Below, piece after piece: positions 17,088 through 29,064 of a stretch of DNA of 64,000 nt (positions are counted from its first letter, which is position 1; every line of letters begins with the position of its first letter). Source of the DNA: Natrarchaeobius chitinivorans. Its GTDB lineage: Archaea; Halobacteriota; Halobacteria; Halobacteriales; Natrialbaceae. The notes under the pieces are model-generated. The model was not told where the DNA came from. It saw nothing but the letters and a program-made list of their open reading frames with translations, and did no database searches. Both the position numbers and the translations under genes were made by a program. Location: positions 50,527 through 114,526 of the forward strand of contig NZ_REGA01000015.1 of the NCBI RefSeq assembly GCF_003841505.1. The letters are read 5' to 3'.

Positions 17088-17318
17088 GTGACGACTCCAC
17101 GCGACTGGCTCGAGCAGGCTCGTGCCCAGAAGTGGGGGATGTTCGTCGATCTCGTGTTCGCGGTCGGCTGGGTGACGATGGTCCACCTCCTCTTTCGGGT
17201 ACTCGACGGTCCGGAGTGGGCCTACTACACGTTCATGCTCGCGGGCGTCGTCGCCTACTTCGGCTTCGTCTCGAGTCTCGAGTCCGCGACTGCCGGTCGC
17301 GAGCGCTCGGAGAAGTGA
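17088..17318 (+). CDS. Small membrane protein
   Basis: 76 residues from a GTG start. The N-terminus VTTPRDWLEQARAQKWGMF is amphipathic and is followed by two membrane helices (about 20-38 and 46-66) and a short charged tail. Residues encoded upstream of this GTG are basic and not membrane-like, so the longer frame is unlikely. A second GTG four codons upstream is an alternative start. No family recognised beyond the general look of small haloarchaeal membrane proteins. Confidence 0.65.
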   Translation: MTTPRDWLEQARAQKWGMFVDLVFAVGWVTMVHLLFRVLDGPEWAYYTFMLAGVVAYFGFVSSLESATAGRERSEK

Positions 17319-17354
17319 GACGGACTGCTATCAGTACCGTCGCGACTGCGACCC

Positions 17355-17440
17355 GTCATACGGTTTGCTATGACTGATTGCCGGTCGATCGCCCACCGTT
17401 CTGCGATCGACCGGTAAAGACCCATAGCAGACCGTATCAG
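17355..17440. repeat. Family B palindromic repeat, copy 3 (variant)
   Basis: Left TCATACGGTTTGCTATGACTG, written here as ends only: TCATACGG and CCGTATCAG; inner arms GCCGGTCGATCGC and GCGATCGACCGGT are complementary. The inner arm sequence differs from the GC-rich arm of other copies but is shared with degenerate copy 9 at 47362-47440. Lies between two convergent genes. Confidence 0.8.
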
Positions 17441-17473
17441 GGTCCCATCGGAATCGATTGACACCGGTTCGTA

Positions 17474-17935
17474 TCAGTCCTCGTCGCGGACGTCGACGAC
17501 CAGTACCGGAACGTCCGTCGTCCGGAGGGTTCGTTCGGCGACGCTTCCGAGTAACACGCGACGGACGCCACCGCGGCCGGCCGATCCCATGACGATCAGA
17601 TCGACGCCGTGATCGTCGGCGTATTCGGCGATCCGCTTGTGCGGGTTGCCCGCGACGATCGATTCCGTGACCGGGACGTTGCGGTCGCTCGCCCGTTCGC
17701 TCACCCGAGCAACGGCGTCTTTGGCCCGCTGCTCGAGCTCGGGCAGATCGCCGAGGTCGCCCTGTCTGAATCTGTCGATCTGTTCCGTTCCGACGGCGAC
17801 GTCCATGGCGCTCAAGTCGACGACGTACAGCGCGTGAACGTCGGCGCCGTAGGTCGCCGCGAGGTCGATCGCGTGGTCGATCGCGTTCTCTGCAACGTTG
17901 CTTCCGTCCGTTGGAACGAGGATCGTATCGTACAT
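17474..17935 (-). CDS. UspA-type universal stress protein
   Basis: 153-residue single Usp domain. The N-terminal strand TILVPTDGS and the C-terminal ATP-binding motif G-x2-G-x9-G-S (GSAGRGGVRRVLLGS) are intact, so nucleotide binding is likely. It starts 2 nt after the stop of the acetate-type symporter and so belongs to that operon; Usp domains next to transporters are common in haloarchaea and often thought to modulate them. Confidence 0.92.
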   Translation of the reverse strand: MYDTILVPTDGSNVAENAIDHAIDLAATYGADVHALYVVDLSAMDVAVGTEQIDRFRQGDLGDLPELEQRAKDAVARVSERASDRNVPVTESIVAGNPHKRIAEYADDHGVDLIVMGSAGRGGVRRVLLGSVAERTLRTTDVPVLVVDVRDED

Positions 17936-17937
17936 GG

Positions 17938-19602
17938 TCAGTCGTCTCCAGGGGTGGCGTCGTCAGTAACGGCGTCTTCAGCCGATTCCATTCGGTGCAT
18001 CGGTTCCGGACTGTGACATTGGCGGACGAGGCGCTTGACGTTTTGCGGTGGGGATTCGGTCAGGATCGAAACGACCACGATCACGGCGAAGACGATCGGA
18101 ACGCCGAGTAGCGCCGACGACGTCCCCGGCAACCACGTCGCGAGTGCCGGAACGACCGCCTCCTCGTAGCCCGTATACATCGGAATCGCGGTATCGTTCA
18201 GGATCGCGCCGAACGAGAGGAGGATGCCGGTGATCATGCCGGCGAGCGCACCTTCTCTGGACGTATTCTCCCACCAGAGTCCGAGGAAGAAAACCGGGAA
18301 GAAAACGCAGCCGGCGATGGCGAACGACATCGCCACGAGTTCCCCGATGAGTGCGGGTGGATTCAACCCGATCAACGTCACGAGCAAACCGATTCCGAGG
18401 ATCGTCGCCCGTCCGACGATCATCTGTTCGCGCTGGGTCGCATCTTCCTTGTAGAGATTCGTGTAGATGTCGTGTGCGGCCGCCGACGAAGCGGTGATGA
18501 ACAGCCCGGCAGTCGTCGCCAGCGCGGCTGCAACGCCACCGGCGGCGACGAGTCCGACGAGCCACGTTGGCAGGCCAGCGAGCTGGGTCGTCAACACGAC
18601 GAGTGCATCGCTTTCGGCGGGTGCCATCCCCGCGAAACCGCCACCTTCGGTCACGACCTCGTCGTAGAGAATGCCACCGTAGGCCGCGTAGGTTGCCGTC
18701 CCCCAGTACAGCAGGCAGATGAAAAAGAGCCCCCAGACGGTCGACCATCGGGCCGTCCGTTCGTTTTCGACCGTGTAGAATCGAACGAGCACGTGTGGCA
18801 GACCACACGTTCCGACGATCAGGCTAAACGCGAGCGCGATCCACTGGTAGTAGCCGGCCGTCGCGAACGGCTCGACGAACTGGGCCTCGATTTCGGCTGC
18901 CACTGCGACTTCGGATCCGAACTCGAGATACGGAAAGACCGTCGCCCATCCCTGTGACCATCCGGTCGCGTACAGTCCGAGTGTGAACGCGATAATGAGG
19001 ATGACGTACTGCAACGCCATGTTCTTCGTCGTGCCGAGCATCCCCGAGAGAGCGACGTAAGCGATGGTGACGCCCATTAACATAACGACGCCGGCCTCGT
19101 AGGATATTCCGAAGATGTACTGGGCCATCAGTCCCATCCCGCTTGCCTGCCCGATCGCGTACGTGAAGGCGATTGCGAGCGTCGTGAACGCGGCGATGCC
19201 ACGCGCCCACTCCGAGTAGAACCGATCCCCCACGAAGTCGGGTGCGGTGTACTTACCGAACCGCCGAAACTGCGCGGCGAGGAAGATAAGCAGGATGAAG
19301 TAACCAGTCGTCCAGCCGACGACGTACGCCAGCCCGAAGTACCCCGACAGCGCGACGAGCGACGCCACGCCGAGATAGGACGCGGCACTCATCCAGTTTG
19401 CGCCGATCGCCATCCCGTTCTCGATGCTTCCGATCGAGCGGCCGGCGACCCACAGTTCGTCGACTGCGGCGACCCGAAAGAAGTAGCCGACGCCGAGAAA
19501 CAGGATCAACATTGCGGCCACCGTCAGCGCGGGCACCAGTTTGAACTCGCCGACGTCGAGTGCTGTCTCCTGGAGGACGATCGGTTCGACGACCTCGAGC
19601 AT
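17938..19602 (-). CDS. Sodium:solute (acetate-type) symporter, large subunit
   Basis: 554 residues, 13-14 membrane helices, of the SSS family and closest in appearance to ActP/VC_2705-like acetate symporters. Landmarks: GRSIGSIENGMAIGANWMSA near residue 55, GYFGLAYVVGWTTGYFI and SGMLGTTKNMALQYVI. It imports a small carboxylate with Na+; acetate is the likely substrate because acetyl-CoA synthetase lies just upstream. It overlaps the DUF4212 small subunit by 1 nt (TGATG). The C-terminus ends in an acidic tail after the last helix. Confidence 0.9.
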   Translation of the reverse strand: MLEVVEPIVLQETALDVGEFKLVPALTVAAMLILFLGVGYFFRVAAVDELWVAGRSIGSIENGMAIGANWMSAASYLGVASLVALSGYFGLAYVVGWTTGYFILLIFLAAQFRRFGKYTAPDFVGDRFYSEWARGIAAFTTLAIAFTYAIGQASGMGLMAQYIFGISYEAGVVMLMGVTIAYVALSGMLGTTKNMALQYVILIIAFTLGLYATGWSQGWATVFPYLEFGSEVAVAAEIEAQFVEPFATAGYYQWIALAFSLIVGTCGLPHVLVRFYTVENERTARWSTVWGLFFICLLYWGTATYAAYGGILYDEVVTEGGGFAGMAPAESDALVVLTTQLAGLPTWLVGLVAAGGVAAALATTAGLFITASSAAAHDIYTNLYKEDATQREQMIVGRATILGIGLLVTLIGLNPPALIGELVAMSFAIAGCVFFPVFFLGLWWENTSREGALAGMITGILLSFGAILNDTAIPMYTGYEEAVVPALATWLPGTSSALLGVPIVFAVIVVVSILTESPPQNVKRLVRQCHSPEPMHRMESAEDAVTDDATPGDD

Positions 19603-20006
19603 CAGTCTTCACCTCCGTCGGTGGCGACGGAGTCACTCGAGTCGGGCGACTGTTCGTGAGAGATACCGTATCTGGTGTCGAGTCGGTCCCGCTGTATGGC
19701 GTAGGCGATCGACAGGAGCAATGCTCCGAGTGGGGTGAGAATCGCTGCAAAGAGAAAGTGCAGCGGAAAGCCGCCGAGTATCGTCGTTTCCGTCATGAAC
19801 GTCGGCGCAATAAGTATCGCGGTCGTCGGTCCGAAGACGACGAGAACCCACGCGGCGAACGCCCCCCAGATCACTCGCAGGTGGTCGCGCATGAACGGTG
19901 TCGCCGGCTTGAATATGTTTATCTCCTCGTCGAGGTACGCTTCCGTCTTTACGCCACCGTCGGTGTCGACGGCATCGGCTGAGTCGTGTTTGTTATTATT
20001 TGACAT
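19602..20006 (-). CDS. Symporter small subunit, DUF4212
   Basis: 134 residues. An acidic N-terminus is followed by INIFKPATPFMRDHLRVIWG and two membrane helices, the pattern of DUF4212 small subunits that pair with sodium:solute symporters. It lies between acs (50 nt downstream of the acs stop) and the large subunit (1-nt overlap), so the three are probably cotranscribed. Whether it is needed for transport or for stability of the large subunit is not shown by sequence. Confidence 0.9.
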   Translation of the reverse strand: MSNNNKHDSADAVDTDGGVKTEAYLDEEINIFKPATPFMRDHLRVIWGAFAAWVLVVFGPTTAILIAPTFMTETTILGGFPLHFLFAAILTPLGALLLSIAYAIQRDRLDTRYGISHEQSPDSSDSVATDGGED

Positions 20007-20056
20007 TGTATCGATCTCAACTGTCTCTCGATCGGATAGAAAGAGAGAATCAGTCG

Positions 20057-22033
<1,977 letters not shown>

Positions 22034-22172
22034 AGTCCGTCCGAATGATAGACAACGATGATAGTAAAGCTGGCCTCTAGTTGTACAAAATCAGCGGGCT
22101 CGTAGCCGCGGGTTCCGCTACGTTGGAATCCGCTGAGGGCCTTCGGCGTCTTATCGTCGACCGTCGTGACGT

Positions 22173-22847
22173 CTAGTCGTCGCTCGAACCACCGTCCAGC
22201 AGATCGAGTGGATCCGCCGGCTCCACCCCCCGCTCGAGCAGGAGTTCGATGGACGCCTCGAACAGTTCCGGCTCGATCCCTCCGTCGTGGATCAGAACGA
22301 TGTCGGGGGACGGATGGGCGAGCCTGTCAGACTGCGAGTCGATCTTCCCCCGGAGTTCGTCGCGCCCATCCACCGCCCAGTCTTTCGAATCCAGAGTCCA
22401 GTGCCAGTCGTAGTCGCCACCGTGGTGGTCGTCGTACCACTCGTAGCCGAAGCGATCGGCGTCCGGCGGGCGAAAGTCGTATCGCTCCAGCACCTGCTGG
22501 AAATCCTCGCGATTCTCGGTTCCTTTCTCCCCGAACGGAAATCGAAACAGCCGTTCGGGACGCGACACCGCCGCCGAGTCGTACACCTCCTCGAGCAGCG
22601 TCTCCGTTCGCTCGAGTTCCTCACGGAACGCCTCGACGGAGAGGCCAGACGCGTGTTCGTGAGAGTAGGTGTGATTTCCCAGGTGAAAACCGGCCTCGAG
22701 CGCGTGACGCGCACGCTCGGGGTACTCGGCCAGTCGCCTGCCCTCGCAGAAAAACACCGCGGGGACATCGTAGCGCTCCAGCGTGGCGACTTTCTCCGGC
22801 AGCGTCTCCGACGGGGCGTCGTCCACCGTGAAATACGCACGAGCCAT
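22173..22847 (-). CDS. Polysaccharide deacetylase family protein
   Basis: 224 residues of the NodB-like carbohydrate esterase 4 type. The N-terminal strand MARAYFTVDDAPSETLPEKV holds the Asp-Asp of motif 1; motif 2 is HLGNHTYSHEHASG (H-x3-H metal ligands); FRFPFG corresponds to motif 3; LIHDGG and the final leucine-rich helix complete the barrel. No signal peptide, so it is cytoplasmic. I take the ATG at 22847; upstream residues are basic. Substrate unknown. It lies between acs and the Bat-like regulator on the same strand, but with gaps of 139 and 88 nt. Confidence 0.88.
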   Translation of the reverse strand: MARAYFTVDDAPSETLPEKVATLERYDVPAVFFCEGRRLAEYPERARHALEAGFHLGNHTYSHEHASGLSVEAFREELERTETLLEEVYDSAAVSRPERLFRFPFGEKGTENREDFQQVLERYDFRPPDADRFGYEWYDDHHGGDYDWHWTLDSKDWAVDGRDELRGKIDSQSDRLAHPSPDIVLIHDGGIEPELFEASIELLLERGVEPADPLDLLDGGSSDD

Positions 22848-22935
22848 CAAGCAGTCTACAGTTTCGTCGAAACTTACGTATTTCGAACGGGCGGCCACCC
22901 GTCGTCGTTTCACCGGTACCGGCTTCCAACGGTCC

Positions 22936-25239
22936 CTATCGGCGTCGGTCGTCCGCCGACGAATCGTCGAAGAACGTCCGCAGTAACTCGTGTTGGGCCT
23001 TTCGAAGGTGGTTGTGCAGCGTCGGTGAGGTAATTCCCATCACGTCGGCCACCTCCTCGGCCGTGCTCTCCCGGGGCCAGTCGTAGTACCCGCCGAAGTA
23101 CGCCGCTCTGAGCGCCGACTCCTGTCGATCCGTGAGTCGGTCCTCGAGACCCTCCCTGAACTCCGGGGTCGTTCGAGCGGATCGATCCGTCTCACGCTTG
23201 CCGACCAGGTTCGACTCGGGGAAGACGGCCCGCAGGCCGTCGACGATCGTCCGGAGATCGGCGTTTGCTCCGCACTCGGCCGTGATCGTCGCCCGTCCGT
23301 CCTCGAAGGTCGCCTCGCGGACCGTCGCACCGTACTCGGTGAGCACCAGCGTCGGGGACGAGCCGTCGACGACGACCTCGAGGCGCGACCCTCGTTCGTC
23401 GGTTTCGATCACCCGACAGTCGTCGATCCCCGGTTCCGCCTCCGCGAGGTCGAAGACCGCCGCCGGTGACGCCCCCTCGAGTCGGATGTAGTAGAGCTGG
23501 CTCGACTCCGAGACCGGGACGAGCGAGTCGAGTTCGAACCGACACGACAGCGACCGGGAGGCGTCAACGAAGAACGATCCGGTGTCCCGACAGCTGATCT
23601 CGAGTTCCACCACCCGATCCGACGACAGCAGCGTCCGACGCCGCGCCGCGGCGATCGCCGCCCCGATCGCTCGAGCGGTCGTCTCGAGCCACCGTCTTTC
23701 TTCCCCGTCGAAGGCGTCCGCGCGGGCGGATCCGACCGACAGCGTTCCGTACACGGTCTCGCCGTGTTCGACGGGGACGGTCGCGACCGATCCGTCGAAC
23801 GAGTCGCCGTCGATCGTAGCGGTGACGTCCCGAAGGACCGCCACCCCCGACTCGTCGCACGTGGTGGAGTCATCGCCGAGATCGTCGCTTCGGGGAGCGC
23901 TGTCTCCGAGAGCGTCGGTTCCGGGAGCGCTGAGCGACGTTTTCGGCGACTGCGCTCCGGTTCCGTCCGTTCCACGACGGTTCGAAACCAGCGCGTCGAC
24001 GGCGTCGGGGGTGACGCCGCTCGTAGTCCGCCACTCCCGACGGCTGTCCGACAGCGTCGTCCGATCGATCCAGGCGAACGCGTACACCTCGCCGTCGACG
24101 AGCGCGGCACACGCGTTCGTCTCGATCGCTTCGTGGTCGGTCGACTCGAGCAGCGATCGGGAGACCGCCCGGTGACGACGGGAAACGGCGTCGCGTCGCG
24201 CCAGTTCGTCCCGCCGGGTTCGAACCGACTCGAGTGCCTCCTGGTGAGCCGAGACGTCTCGAACGAAGACGGCGTATCCGCGATGGCGACCCCGGTCGTC
24301 GCGCAGCGGAGAGATAACTTCCGTCGCGCGAAACCGGGAGCCGTCCTCGTGGACGCGCCAGCCGTCGACCTCGTGACCGGCCTCCTCGAGCGCCGTCGAA
24401 AGGGTCCGCTCGGGGACGCCGTCGGCGACGTCGTCGTCGGTGTAAAACGCCGACACGTGCGTGCCGACGATCTCGCCGGTCCGATAGCCAAACAGCGCCG
24501 CGGCGCTGCGGTTCCACCGGTCGACGTAGCCGTCCGCGTCGAGGCGGACGAGCGCGTACCGGTCGCTGGCGGCGAGCAGCAGGCGGACGACGCCGTCGTC
24601 CCGTACGGGGTCGATGTCCCCCGGGCTGGCGCGATTTCGATCGGTTCGCGAGGTGCCCTCGAGGGCGTCGAACGCGTCGACGATCTCCCCGTCCGTCGGC
24701 TCCGGGAGGAAGAACTCGAGGGCGTCGAAGCTCCCCCAGCCGCCGGCGGCCTTGACGGCGCGGGGATTGACGTCGTGGTCGACGAGCGCACGGCGTGCGA
24801 AGTACCGCCGCAGATCGGCGGTCGAGACGTCGGCGAGTGCGGGGTCGTCGTATCGCTCGCTCGAGCGGTCGCCGACGGCTGAGACGAGCATCTGCAGGCG
24901 ACGTGGGGTCACCGCGAAGATCCGGTCGTCCGCCGAGAGGTCGTTGCTCCGCGCGTACCGGCGGAGTTCGCGTTCGACGTCGGTCGGGAGATAGGCCGTT
25001 CGGTCCCGACTCTCCGCCCGCTCGTCGTCCGCACCCGGAACGCGAATCAGATACCGCGGCGGATCGAGTCGAACCTGCTCGAGATCGTCGATCGACAGCC
25101 GGACGAGTTCAGCCGGACGAAGCCCGACTTCCCCGCAGAGCCGGACGACGAGGGCCTCGCGGTACGTCTCCGCGGCGTCGAGCAACGCCTCGTACCACCG
25201 ACTCGAGATCGAATCCTCCTCGGCGTCCTCGAAACCCAT
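22936..25239 (-). CDS. Bat-like regulator with recombinase-like, PAS, GAF and HTH-10 domains
   Basis: 767 residues. Residues 1-190 resemble the catalytic part of tyrosine recombinases (GLRPAELVRLSIDDLE, then DVNPRAVKAAGGWGS), probably used for DNA binding only as seen in other haloarchaeal Bat-type proteins. Residues 210-330 are a PAS domain (YVDRWNRSAAALFGYRTGEI), 355-525 a GAF-like sensor domain, 545-690 the Bat effector region, and the end carries the HTH-10 motif (LTDRQESALRAAYFGGYYDW, then TAEEVADVMG). It lies between two acs genes, so acetate metabolism is a plausible target. The ATG at 25239 has a TATA box about 27 nt upstream. Confidence 0.88.
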   Translation of the reverse strand: MGFEDAEEDSISSRWYEALLDAAETYREALVVRLCGEVGLRPAELVRLSIDDLEQVRLDPPRYLIRVPGADDERAESRDRTAYLPTDVERELRRYARSNDLSADDRIFAVTPRRLQMLVSAVGDRSSERYDDPALADVSTADLRRYFARRALVDHDVNPRAVKAAGGWGSFDALEFFLPEPTDGEIVDAFDALEGTSRTDRNRASPGDIDPVRDDGVVRLLLAASDRYALVRLDADGYVDRWNRSAAALFGYRTGEIVGTHVSAFYTDDDVADGVPERTLSTALEEAGHEVDGWRVHEDGSRFRATEVISPLRDDRGRHRGYAVFVRDVSAHQEALESVRTRRDELARRDAVSRRHRAVSRSLLESTDHEAIETNACAALVDGEVYAFAWIDRTTLSDSRREWRTTSGVTPDAVDALVSNRRGTDGTGAQSPKTSLSAPGTDALGDSAPRSDDLGDDSTTCDESGVAVLRDVTATIDGDSFDGSVATVPVEHGETVYGTLSVGSARADAFDGEERRWLETTARAIGAAIAAARRRTLLSSDRVVELEISCRDTGSFFVDASRSLSCRFELDSLVPVSESSQLYYIRLEGASPAAVFDLAEAEPGIDDCRVIETDERGSRLEVVVDGSSPTLVLTEYGATVREATFEDGRATITAECGANADLRTIVDGLRAVFPESNLVGKRETDRSARTTPEFREGLEDRLTDRQESALRAAYFGGYYDWPRESTAEEVADVMGITSPTLHNHLRKAQHELLRTFFDDSSADDRRR

Positions 25240-25262
25240 GTTTCGCAAGTCCAAGGGAATCG

Positions 25263-25269
25263 AAATAAC
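25263..25269 (-). promoter_or_regulatory. TATA box of the Bat-like gene
   Basis: Minus strand GTTATTT, about 27 nt before the ATG at 25239, as for a leaderless transcript. It supports this start rather than an upstream in-frame ATG. The rest of 25270-25489 shows no gene. Confidence 0.55.
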
Positions 25270-25489
25270 TGTACCGATTGCGACGGCTGTCGATCCGAAC
25301 ACTATTCAATTGACGGGATTTTCGCCGGTGGTGGGATCCGTACCCGTCCTGGGAGTCGTATCAGGTCTGGGGTCCGCATCTATTCTTGAACCCGTGTCGG
25401 CTCTGGGAATCGTATCGCCCCAGTGTCGTGCGGGTCGAACGTGCCGGACGAGGGGTGCCACTGATTTCGCTTCTCTTGAACCTTCGAAA

Positions 25490-27469
<1,980 letters not shown>

Positions 27470-27537
27470 ACTCGTTCGAACTGAAGTGAGTCAGCGGAAT
27501 AAACGTTCCTCCGATCGATTCCGGGCCGAACCGGCCT

Positions 27538-27695
27538 CTATAGTAGCCACTGGAAGTCAATGCACACCTGATCGCACGACGAGAGCGCGGTTCGGAGTGA
27601 GTGTAACGAACGAGAACCGCGATATGGCGAGCGGGGAACGAAGTGACCCGTGAGCTGTGCGATCAGTGTGTAAATAGTTCCAGTTGTTACTATAG
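27538..27695. repeat. Family A palindromic repeat, copy 3 with enlarged centre
   Basis: Left end CTATAGTAGCCACTGGAAG, right end CCAGTTGTTACTATAG. About 158 bp, nearly twice the other copies; the extra centre carries its own hairpin with CGCGGTTC and GAACCGCG arms and includes GTGTAACGAACGAG. Fills the space between the second acs and the histidine kinase; 27696-27882 otherwise shows only the kinase promoter. Confidence 0.8.
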
Positions 27696-27840
27696 CACCG
27701 TGGTCGGTTTCTCGTTGCACGGGCGACCGTGAACCACTGCCCGACGCGTTCGGTGTTGATACGCCTACAACCGAGATCGACGAGACTGTCGCCTCGAGGC
27801 TTCCCGAACCCGTTAGAACCGTTTCAGTAATACTTTCCTA

Positions 27841-27850
27841 TAGTTATAAG
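27841..27850 (+). promoter_or_regulatory. TATA box of the histidine kinase
   Basis: TAGTTATAAG in an A+T-rich stretch about 33-42 nt upstream of the ATG at 27883; good match to a haloarchaeal TATA element. Confidence 0.55.
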
Positions 27851-27882
27851 TATATGGTGAGTGGGAACGCGCCACCGTATGA

Positions 27883-28917
27883 ATGGATGATTGTACGAGG
27901 TTGCCATCGGGGTTCGAAGTCTTAGATATCGGAATCACTCTCCACGATCCGGAAACTGGCGACATTCTCGACGTAAACGGACGTCTAGAGCAGTTGTACG
28001 GGTATTCTGCTGAAACCCTTCGAACGATGACCGTTGAAGATTACACGGCCCCTTCGACCAGATTCTCTCAGGAGGAGGCCGTTCGCCGAATCCGGTCTGC
28101 TGCTACAGGAACCAACGAAGTCTTCGAGTGGCAGATCGAACGATCGAACGGGGAACTGCGGTGGGTACGCGTCAATCTGAATTCAGCGACGATCGCTGAA
28201 ACCCCATGCGTGATCGCTGAGGTTACTGATATTTCGGAGTATAAGGTCCGTGAACAACGATTGCGCTTGCTGAGCAGGATCGTCCGTCACAATCTTCGAA
28301 ACGACATGACCGCCATCGTGGGGTATGCAGAGCGCCTCAAAAATGCTGTTGAAGATGAAACACTCGAGGATTCAGTCGAAACCGTGTTAGAAATTGCACA
28401 CGAAGTCGGTTCGCTAAGCGAGTCAGTTACCCAGCTCGAACAGATCGCTGAACCAGACGCGACGGAACGGGGTCCGACTAACCTCGGTGATATCGGACGC
28501 TCTCTCCTCCAGAAAGTCCGAACGGAGTATTCAACGGTTGATCTAACACTCGACGCATCAGCTGACGTCTGGATTATCGCGGATCAGGGTGCTCGCTACG
28601 CGATCGATCACGCGATCGAGAATGCCATCGAACACAACAACTCGGATACACCATCCGTCACCGTAGAGATAGCCGATCAGCCCGACGCAGACCGTGGGAC
28701 GATACGGATTACCGACGATGGCCCTCCCATTCCGGAAGTAGAAACTAATATACTCGATTTTGACGTCGAAACGGATAGTACGTATCACGGCTCTGGAGTG
28801 GGTCTCTGGGTAATGAAATGGTGTGTGGACTCACTTGGGGGAGAACTCCAGTTCAAGGAGAATTCACCCCGCGGGAATGTCGTGGAGATGTCTTTTCCGA
28901 GAACCGAACCACCGTAA
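27883..28917 (+). CDS. PAS-domain sensor histidine kinase
   Basis: 344 residues, soluble. One PAS domain at about 10-120 (LDIGITLHDPETGDILDVNG, PAC segment near WQIERSNGELRWVRVN), an H box RIVRHNLRNDMTAI with the phosphorylated His near residue 137, N box AIENAIEHN and G boxes ITDDGP and GSGVGLWVMKW. It belongs to the HNLRN kinase group abundant in haloarchaea. No response regulator lies next to it. Its G+C is visibly lower than that of the flanking genes and it stands alone between repeat A3 and a short tandem repeat, which suggests later acquisition. Signal unknown. Confidence 0.92.
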   Translation: MDDCTRLPSGFEVLDIGITLHDPETGDILDVNGRLEQLYGYSAETLRTMTVEDYTAPSTRFSQEEAVRRIRSAATGTNEVFEWQIERSNGELRWVRVNLNSATIAETPCVIAEVTDISEYKVREQRLRLLSRIVRHNLRNDMTAIVGYAERLKNAVEDETLEDSVETVLEIAHEVGSLSESVTQLEQIAEPDATERGPTNLGDIGRSLLQKVRTEYSTVDLTLDASADVWIIADQGARYAIDHAIENAIEHNNSDTPSVTVEIADQPDADRGTIRITDDGPPIPEVETNILDFDVETDSTYHGSGVGLWVMKWCVDSLGGELQFKENSPRGNVVEMSFPRTEPP

Positions 28918-28946
28918 CCCGCACGCGAGCTGGGTCGGATCGCTGA

Positions 28947-29006
28947 GACACGTGACAACACTCCGTCCGACGCGAGGACACGTCACACCACTCCGTCCGG
29001 CGCAGG
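28947..29006. repeat. 30-bp direct repeat, two copies
   Basis: Two adjacent copies of a 30-bp unit beginning GACACGTGACAACACTCCG and GACACGTCACACCACTCCG, differing at a few bases, just after the stop of the histidine kinase and before the end of the antiporter gene. Possibly a terminator-region duplication; function unknown. Confidence 0.7.
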
Positions 29007-29064
29007 GCTCTCGAGCGAACAGCGTTGCTCGCTCGAGACGACCGTCCGGGAACGCACCTGACGC

